Shown here one piece after another: positions 58,040 through 64,000 of a DNA stretch of 64,000 nt; positions within the stretch are counted from its first letter, which is position 1; every line of letters begins with the position of its first letter. The DNA comes from an uncultured Clostridia bacterium (GTDB taxonomy: Bacteria; Bacillota; Clostridia; Oscillospirales; Oscillospiraceae). The notes below the pieces were generated by a model. It was not told the DNA's origin. It made no database searches and saw only the letters and a program-made list of their open reading frames with translations. The translations under genes were made by a program, and so were the position numbers. The stretch is from assembly GCA_947307255.1 (NCBI GenBank), contig CAMZIO010000005.1, positions 1-64,000 on the forward strand, given 5' to 3'.

Positions 58040-59389
58040 ATGGGTAAGCTTTTCGGCACCGACGGTATTCGCGGTGTGGTGGGAGAGAATCTGACGGTGG
58101 ATCTGGCGTTTCGCACGGGTAAGGCGATTGCCGCCGTTTTGAAAGAGGAAAAGGGGAGAAAGCCGCTGGTTACCATCGGCAAGGATACGCGCATTTCCTC
58201 GGATATGCTCGAAAGCGCGCTGATCGCGGGCCTTTGCGCCGTCGGCGGCGACGTAATGCCGCTGGGCGTGCTGCCGACGCCCGCTGTGGCGTATCTGACC
58301 GTGCTCAGGGGCGCGGACGCGGGCATTGTGATCTCTGCGTCCCACAACCCCTATGAGCACAACGGCATTAAGGTTTTCAACGAGTTTGGCTATAAGCTGC
58401 CGGATGCGACGGAAGAGAAGATCGAGGAGAAGATCCTCAGCGATGCGGACATCCCCGCCGCCACCAGAGGAGAGATCGGCGTGCTGCAGCACGGGCTGCG
58501 CCAGGCAAAGGAGGCGTACATCAACCACCTCGCCGGCTCAATCGAAAGCGACCTTGCGGGGCTGCGCGTGCTGGTGGACTGCTCCAACGGCGCCGCCTCC
58601 GCCACCGCGCCGGAGTTGTTCGGGCGCTTCAAGTGCTACGCCGACTTCATTCACCGCGAGCCGGACGGCGTGAATATCAACGACCGCTGCGGCTCGACGC
58701 ATCTGGAAAGCCTGGCCGAGCAGGTCGCGGCAGGGAAGTACGACGTTGGCGTCGCCTTTGACGGGGACGCTGACCGCTGCCTGATGGTGGACGAGCGTGG
58801 CCGTTTTATTGACGGCGATAAGATCATGGCCGTGTGCGGCACGGATATGAAGCGCCGCGGCAAGCTCAACGGCAACACCATTGTCGCCACTGTCATGTCC
58901 AACCTGGGTCTGCACGAATTCTGCCGCAACAGCGGCATCGACCTTGTGTGCACGGCCGTGGGCGACCGCAACGTGCTGGAGAAGATGGTGGAGTGCGGCT
59001 ACCGCCTCGGCGGGGAGCAGTCGGGCCATATGATTTTTACCGAGTTTGCCACCACCGGCGATGGACAGCTTTCCGCACTGCAGTTTTTACAGATTTTAGC
59101 TGCCTCCGGCGTCGCTGCGTCTGAACTGGTCAGCCCCTGCCCGCAGTATCCGCAGGTGCTGCTCAACGTGCCCGTGTCTGCCGAGCGCGGCGTTAAGGAA
59201 GCGATCATGGCGTCCGAGACGCTCAAGGCTGCCGTTGCACAGGAGGAAGAGTGGCTGCATGGAGAGGGGCGGATTCTGGTGCGCCCCTCCGGCACGGAGG
59301 CGCTGATCCGCGTGATGGTGGAGGCGAAGACCGAGCCGATCGCACAGCAATCCGCACAAAGGCTGGTAAAAGTGATCCGGGATTGCTGA
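58040..59389 (+). CDS. glmM: Phosphoglucosamine mutase
   Basis: MGKLFGTDGIRGVVGE; ISASHNPYEHNGIK; DGDADRCLMVDE. Confidence 0.98.
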   Translation: MGKLFGTDGIRGVVGENLTVDLAFRTGKAIAAVLKEEKGRKPLVTIGKDTRISSDMLESALIAGLCAVGGDVMPLGVLPTPAVAYLTVLRGADAGIVISASHNPYEHNGIKVFNEFGYKLPDATEEKIEEKILSDADIPAATRGEIGVLQHGLRQAKEAYINHLAGSIESDLAGLRVLVDCSNGAASATAPELFGRFKCYADFIHREPDGVNINDRCGSTHLESLAEQVAAGKYDVGVAFDGDADRCLMVDERGRFIDGDKIMAVCGTDMKRRGKLNGNTIVATVMSNLGLHEFCRNSGIDLVCTAVGDRNVLEKMVECGYRLGGEQSGHMIFTEFATTGDGQLSALQFLQILAASGVAASELVSPCPQYPQVLLNVPVSAERGVKEAIMASETLKAAVAQEEEWLHGEGRILVRPSGTEALIRVMVEAKTEPIAQQSAQRLVKVIRDC

Positions 59390-59414
59390 AAAATACGAAA
59401 AATGCAGTCAGTAC

Positions 59415-59444
59415 TTGACAAATTGCATTCTTTGCAGGTATAAT
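59415..59444 (+). promoter_or_regulatory. Consensus sigma-A-like promoter abutting the sigH start codon
   Basis: TTGACA-N18-TATAAT ending 3 bp before ATG at 59448. Confidence 0.5.
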
Positions 59445-59447
59445 ATC

Positions 59448-60089
59448 ATGTATCGACACAATGATGAGACGCATAGCAAATGGAGCGCTTACTCGGATGA
59501 GGATCTGTGTGCGCGTGCCGCTGCCGGCGAAAACGAGGCTGAGAGTGTTCTCGTTACGCGCTATTACAGCACGGTTCGTGCCTGTGCGCGCCCGCTGCTT
59601 CTTGCCGGGGGCGACGGGGAGGATCTGATCCAGGAAGGTATGTTTGGCCTGATCCGTGCGATCCGGGAGTACAGCGGCGAAAAGTCCGCCTCATTCCGTA
59701 CCTTTGCCGAGGTGTGCATTCGCCACCAGCTTTACTCTGCGCTGCGCGCCGCCGGGCGCGACAAGCACGCTCCGCTCAACCAGTCGATTTCTTTAGACCA
59801 CCCTTTCTTTGACAGCAATTCCTACACCTCCGGTATTCCAACCACTGCGCTGACCGATCCTGAGGAGCTGATGATCCACAGGGAATACGTGCAAAGCGTC
59901 CTGGCGAATACCCGTAAGCAGTTGTCCGAGTTTGAAGCGAAGGTCTTAGGGTATTATCTGGACGGTCTTTCCTGCCAGGAGATCGCCAAAATCGTTGGCA
60001 AGTCCCCCAAATCGGTGGACAACGCCGTGCAGCGCATCCGGCGCAAAACTGCGCAGCACCTTAATTCCGGCGACATCAGCAAACGCTGA
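59448..60089 (+). CDS. sigH: RNA polymerase sigma factor, SigH type
   Basis: EDLIQEGMFGLIRAIREYSGEKSASFRTFAEVCIRHQLYSALRAAGRDKHAPLNQSISLDHP; C-terminal HTH. Confidence 0.9.
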   Translation: MYRHNDETHSKWSAYSDEDLCARAAAGENEAESVLVTRYYSTVRACARPLLLAGGDGEDLIQEGMFGLIRAIREYSGEKSASFRTFAEVCIRHQLYSALRAAGRDKHAPLNQSISLDHPFFDSNSYTSGIPTTALTDPEELMIHREYVQSVLANTRKQLSEFEAKVLGYYLDGLSCQEIAKIVGKSPKSVDNAVQRIRRKTAQHLNSGDISKR

Positions 60090-60129
60090 GCGCATATATT
60101 TCTTTTGGATTCAAAGAGAGGGTAAAATC

Positions 60130-60408
60130 ATGTACGAAGACAAAACCTTAGTTTGCAAAGAGTGCGGCAACGAGTTCGTGTTCACCGCCGGCGAGCAGGA
60201 GTTTTATGCCGAGCGCGGCTTCCAGAACGAGCCCCAGCGCTGCAAGGCGTGCCGTGATGCGCGCAAGAATGCTGCCCGCGGTCCCCGCGAGTATTTCACC
60301 GCTGTTTGCGCCAACTGCGGCGGCGAGGCCAAGGTTCCGTTCGAGCCCAAGACCGACCGTCCCGTTTACTGCAGCGATTGCTTCGCCAAGATGCGTGCTG
60401 AGCAGTAA
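60130..60408 (+). CDS. Zinc-ribbon domain-containing protein
   Basis: MYEDKTLVCKECGNEFVFTAGEQEFYAERGFQNEPQRCKACRDARK; second CxxC..CxxC pair. Confidence 0.92.
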   Translation: MYEDKTLVCKECGNEFVFTAGEQEFYAERGFQNEPQRCKACRDARKNAARGPREYFTAVCANCGGEAKVPFEPKTDRPVYCSDCFAKMRAEQ

Positions 60409-60429
60409 TTTGCAGACTTTGTGCTGATG

Positions 60430-60463
60430 AAAAAGCGTCCGCCGACCGGCGGACGCTTTTTTT
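60430..60463 (+). terminator. Intrinsic terminator
   Basis: AAAAGCGTCCGCCgacCGGCGGACGCTTTTTTT. Confidence 0.9.
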
Positions 60464-60686
60464 ATCCGATTGACTGCAAATGAGCAGCGGCCTGCTTTGC
60501 GCCGTGCGCATTCCGGCGAACAACGCCCGGAATTCGTGCGAGCGGCTTTGGGCTGCCTCTGGCTTCGTTCGCGGAAAGACGGGGAGCGGACGCACACAGC
60601 GGGGGAAAATTGTTTTCCTCCTATTGAAAAAGCGCGAAAAATAGGGTACACTATTGCCATAGTATGTTTTGGAGGTAAAAACCGTC

Positions 60687-60899
60687 ATGATTGAAATCAA
60701 AAAGGATACCATTATCGGTGATATTCTCGACGTTGCGCCGCAGACGGCACCGATCTTCTTCGCCATCGGGATGCACTGCCTGGGCTGCCCGTCCTCCCGC
60801 GGGGAGACGGTGGAGGAAGCCTGCATGGTACACGGCATCGACGTGGACAAGCTGTTGGAGATTGTCAATGAAGAGGCCAATAAGCCTGTCGAAGAATAA
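60687..60899 (+). CDS. DUF1858 domain-containing protein
   Basis: IKKDTIIGDILDVAPQTAPIFFAIGMHCLGCPSSRGETVEEACMVHGID. Confidence 0.93.
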   Translation: MIEIKKDTIIGDILDVAPQTAPIFFAIGMHCLGCPSSRGETVEEACMVHGIDVDKLLEIVNEEANKPVEE

Positions 60900-60963
60900 C
60901 GAAGACAACCGGGACGCATACGGTTTCCGTATGCGTCTTGTCTGATTTTGGAGGTGGGGGGAA

Positions 60964-61686
60964 GTGGAAGGACGAGAATTGCTGCTTCAGCCGCGCCTTG
61001 CCTGCCTTGCCGCGTGTACGCCGCACGGGGTACGTCTTGCCGATATCGGTACCGACCACGGCTATCTGCCTGTTTGGCTGCTGCAGCATGGAATAATCCG
61101 CAGTGCCATCGCCGCAGATATCAATGCACAGCCGCTTGCACACGCGCGGCGTACTGCCGCTGCGTGCGGCGTAACGGAGAAGATGACGTTTCGCCTGTGT
61201 GATGGCCTTGATGGTATTCACGCGGACGAGGTGGACGCCATTGCCATCGCCGGCATGGGCGGCGAGACGATCGTAGACATATTAACCCGTGCGCCATGGG
61301 CACTGAAAAGTGATATTACTTTACTGTTACAGCCGATGACCAAGCCGGAAGTGCTGCGCTTTTGGCTGGTTACAAATGGTTACAAAATCGTATCGGAGCG
61401 CCTGATCCGCGATAAAGGCGTGCTCTATGCGGTCATCGTTGCAACGGCGGGCGTGAGCGCGCCGATCAGCATGGCGCAGGCATATTGCGGTGTGGAGACG
61501 GTGCACGAAGCGCTTTACGGCGAATATGTGGAAGAGCGGATCGCCAAGCTCATGCGCGCGGCAGAGGGGCTTCGCCGCGCCAAATGCGCAGACGCAGCGG
61601 AACGCATCGCCGGTCTGGAGGCGGTCGTTGCCGAGCTGCGGCAAAGAAAAGGAGAGTGGGAGCATGACGACGGTACGGGACGTTGA
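60964..61686 (+). CDS. trmK: tRNA (adenine(22)-N(1))-methyltransferase TrmK
   Basis: LLQPRLACLAACTPHGVRLADIGTDHGYLPVWLLQ; IAIAGMGGETIVDIL. Confidence 0.93.
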   Translation: MEGRELLLQPRLACLAACTPHGVRLADIGTDHGYLPVWLLQHGIIRSAIAADINAQPLAHARRTAAACGVTEKMTFRLCDGLDGIHADEVDAIAIAGMGGETIVDILTRAPWALKSDITLLLQPMTKPEVLRFWLVTNGYKIVSERLIRDKGVLYAVIVATAGVSAPISMAQAYCGVETVHEALYGEYVEERIAKLMRAAEGLRRAKCADAAERIAGLEAVVAELRQRKGEWEHDDGTGR

Positions 61687-62455
61687 GCGCGCACTTTTTG
61701 ACTGGGCGCCGCGTCAGCTTGCCGAGGCGTGGGACAACGTGGGCTTGCTGTGCGGACGAGAGGCGCGCGAGGTAACGCGGATTCTGGTCGCGCTGGACCC
61801 GTTTGAGGACGTCTGCCGCGAGGCCTGCGCGCGCGGTGCGGAGTTGATCGTAACGCACCATCCGCTGATTTTTGTCGCGCCGCAATCGGTTACCGACCGC
61901 GACAGCGTGGGGCGCTGCATTCTGTATCTGGCGCAGCACGATATGGCTGCAATCAACGCGCATACGAACCTGGATTGCGCCGTGGGTGGGGTGAACGACG
62001 TACTTGCACGCACGCTGGGATTGGACGATATCCATGTGATCGGGGAGAAAAAAACCGATGCGCAGGGCAGAGAATGCGGCTTGCTGCGCGCTGGGACGAT
62101 AAAGGAAATATCCTTTACAGAATTTGTGGAAAAAGTAAAGAATGCGCTATCTTGTTCCGCTCTGCGCTGCATAGACGCGGACAGACCGGTGCGATACGTG
62201 GCGGTGGGCGGCGGTGCCTGCGCCAGTGAGTTGCGGGACGTTTGCGACGCAGGCTGTGATACCTTTGTTACCGCGGATTGCAAGTACAATCAGTTCTGGG
62301 ATGCGCACGACCTGGGGATCAACCTCATCGACGCGGGGCATTTCGAGACGGAAAACCCCGTCTGCGCGGCGCTGGCGGCCTATTTGCGCACCAGATTTCC
62401 GGAGATCGAAGTGCTGCTTTCGGAAAAACACGCGAATCCAATCAAAAATCTGTGA
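61664..62455 (+). CDS. Nif3-like dinuclear metal center protein
   Basis: AEAWDNVGLLCG; LIVTHHPLIF; INAHTNLDCAVGGVND; NLIDAGHFETEN. Confidence 0.95.
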   Translation: MTTVRDVERALFDWAPRQLAEAWDNVGLLCGREAREVTRILVALDPFEDVCREACARGAELIVTHHPLIFVAPQSVTDRDSVGRCILYLAQHDMAAINAHTNLDCAVGGVNDVLARTLGLDDIHVIGEKKTDAQGRECGLLRAGTIKEISFTEFVEKVKNALSCSALRCIDADRPVRYVAVGGGACASELRDVCDAGCDTFVTADCKYNQFWDAHDLGINLIDAGHFETENPVCAALAAYLRTRFPEIEVLLSEKHANPIKNL

Positions 62456-62539
62456 AAACGGCTTGTTTTTGCGCAAAAGCCGTGTTATACTATATCCGCT
62501 TTTTTGAACACCATTTCATTGATATAAGGAGAGATACCC

Positions 62540-63274
62540 ATGTCCGGACATTCCAAGTGGCATAATATCCAAAAGACCAAGGGTGCGGCTGACGCCAAGC
62601 GCAGCGCAGCATTTACCAAGATCGCCAAGGAGATCATCGTGGCGGTCAAGCAAGGCGGCTCCGGCGATCCGGCGAACAACTCCCGCCTCGCCACTGTTAT
62701 CGCCAAGGCGAAGGCAGCAAATATGCCCAACGACAACATTAAGCGCACGATCGACAAGGCGCTTGGCGCCGGTAATACGGATAACTACGAATCCGTTACT
62801 TACGAGGGCTACGGCCCCTGCGGCGTGGCCGTGATCGTCGAGGCGCTGACCGACAACCGCCAGCGCACCGCGCCGGAAGTCCGTCATTACTTCGACAAGT
62901 TCGGCGGCAACCTCGGCGCGCAGGGCTGCGTGTCCTGGTCGTTCGACCGTAAGGGCGTTATCGTGATCGACAATGAGGACGGCGATTATGACGAGGACAC
63001 CGTTATGATGGACGCGATCGACGCCGGCGCCGACGATTTTGAAGCTGACGGCCCCGTTTTTGAGATTACGACCAGCCCGGATGCGTTCAACGACGTGGTT
63101 AAGGCGCTGGAGGACAAGGGCTACGTCTTTGTCAGCGCGGAGATCGGCATGGTGCCGCAGAATTACGTAACGCTCAAGACGGACGAAGACGTGAAGAATA
63201 TGGAAAAGCTCATCGACTTTCTGGAGGAGAACGAGGACGTGCAAAACGTCTGGCACAACTGGGAGCAGAACTGA
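62540..63274 (+). CDS. YebC/PmpR-family transcriptional regulator
   Basis: MSGHSKWHNIQKTKGAADAKRSAAFTKIAKEI. Confidence 0.97.
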   Translation: MSGHSKWHNIQKTKGAADAKRSAAFTKIAKEIIVAVKQGGSGDPANNSRLATVIAKAKAANMPNDNIKRTIDKALGAGNTDNYESVTYEGYGPCGVAVIVEALTDNRQRTAPEVRHYFDKFGGNLGAQGCVSWSFDRKGVIVIDNEDGDYDEDTVMMDAIDAGADDFEADGPVFEITTSPDAFNDVVKALEDKGYVFVSAEIGMVPQNYVTLKTDEDVKNMEKLIDFLEENEDVQNVWHNWEQN

Positions 63275-63287
63275 GCGATGCGACGTA

Positions 63288-63317
63288 AGGCGGCGGGAGC
63301 GATCCCGCCGTCTTTTT
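63288..63317 (+). terminator. Intrinsic terminator
   Basis: CGGCGGGagcgatCCCGCCGtcTTTTT. Confidence 0.8.
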
Positions 63318-63419
63318 GCATTTTGCACGGCGGGACGGGACCGCTCGTGTCCGGAAAAAACCGGGATGCGCGAATCCCTGTTAAAGTTAAAATCCAAAGT
63401 GCCATTTCCCGCATCTCAC

Positions 63420-63449
63420 TTGACAAGCGCACGGTTCGTAGGCTAAAAT
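63420..63449 (+). promoter_or_regulatory. rnpB promoter
   Basis: TTGACA-N18-TAAAAT. Confidence 0.75.
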
Positions 63450-63455
63450 AATCGG

Positions 63456-63826
63456 CGCGAGTAAGACAGACAGTCGCGTGTCCAGGCCGAAAGGCCGTAC
63501 ATGAGGAAAGTCCGGGCTCCACAGGGCAAGGATAACGGGTAACGCCCGCCGAAGGCGACTTCAGGAAAAGTGCAACAGAGAGATACCGCCCCGCCGGACT
63601 GTGTTCCGGCGAGGTAAGGGTGGAAAGGTGCGGTAAGAGCGCACCCGACGGCTCGAGAGTGCCCGTCGCTGTAAACTCTATCCGGAGCAACACCGGTATG
63701 GGAGCAGGGGAGTTGTCTCCCCAAGGTCTGCCCGGCCGCTCCCGGGGTGGCTGGATCGCGGCGGCAACGCCGCGGCTAGATAGATGACTGTCAAATACAG
63801 AACCCGGCTTACAGTTTTGCTCGCAT
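63456..63826 (+). ncRNA. rnpB: RNase P RNA (bacterial class A)
   Basis: GAGGAAAGTCCGGGCTCCACAGGGCA...AAGTGCAACAGAGAG...AAACTCTATCCGGAGCAACACC...ATAGATGACTGTC..ACAGAACCCGGCTTAC. Confidence 0.97.
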
Positions 63827-63836
63827 GAAATACGGA

Positions 63837-63864
63837 AAGGACAGCGTAAATACGCTGTCCTTTT
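63837..63864 (+). terminator. rnpB terminator
   Basis: AAAGGACAGCGTAaaTACGCTGTCCTTTTC. Confidence 0.85.
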
Positions 63865-63952
63865 CTCTTGGCCGCGGTTCACGCCGCGGGACGGAACGCC
63901 GGCTCGCAGGGGCGGAAAAGCGCTTGGCACGCCCTGCGGGACAAGGCTCGCG

Positions 63953-64000
63953 CTATTCCCGCTCCGGCATCTTGCCCAGTGCCGCCTCCGGCGTGGCGTA
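63953..64000 (-). CDS. Possible C-terminal tail of a minus-strand CDS continuing beyond window
   Basis: Minus strand reads ..YATPEAALGKMPERE-stop; too short to identify. Confidence 0.3.
   Translation of the reverse strand, partial: YATPEAALGKMPERE

Noticed and set aside
63163-63930. 255-aa and 93-aa minus-strand ORFs over rnpB
   Set aside because: Antisense of RNase P RNA and yebC 3' end; a classic spurious annotation

Overview
Chromosomal window from a GC-rich, spore-forming member of the Clostridia. This placement is inferred from a complete spoIIIAA-AH operon, SpoIIM, SpoIID, a SigH-type sigma factor, DUF4250/DUF4364 families and Firmicutes gene order. Most of the window (about 19.7-64 kb) is dense core genome: alaS with a T-box leader, rplS, der, plsY, gpsA, hprK-murB-rapZ-whiA, dnaE, spoIIIA, nusB-xseA-xseB-ispA, queA-tgt-yajC, xerD, ruvCAB, glmM, sigH, trmK, nif3, yebC and rnpB. 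Non-coding features include two tRNAs (Arg-ACG, Thr-CGT), RNase P RNA, a T-box, a candidate 6S-like RNA and many intrinsic terminators. The accessory-looking part is about 6.9-11.5 kb. It holds a GExHH/GSAH (TraB/TIKI/ChaN-like) lipoprotein bracketed by ~70-bp direct repeats, a minus-strand operon (ECF-type sigma factor, DUF4367 anti-sigma-like protein, three exported or membrane-anchored proteins with no family I recognise), and an apparent SLH-domain gene remnant. That sigma/exported-protein operon is the best candidate for an undescribed system. I saw no CRISPR array, transposase, prophage or recognised defence locus. All family calls are from reading the translations; no database search was run.
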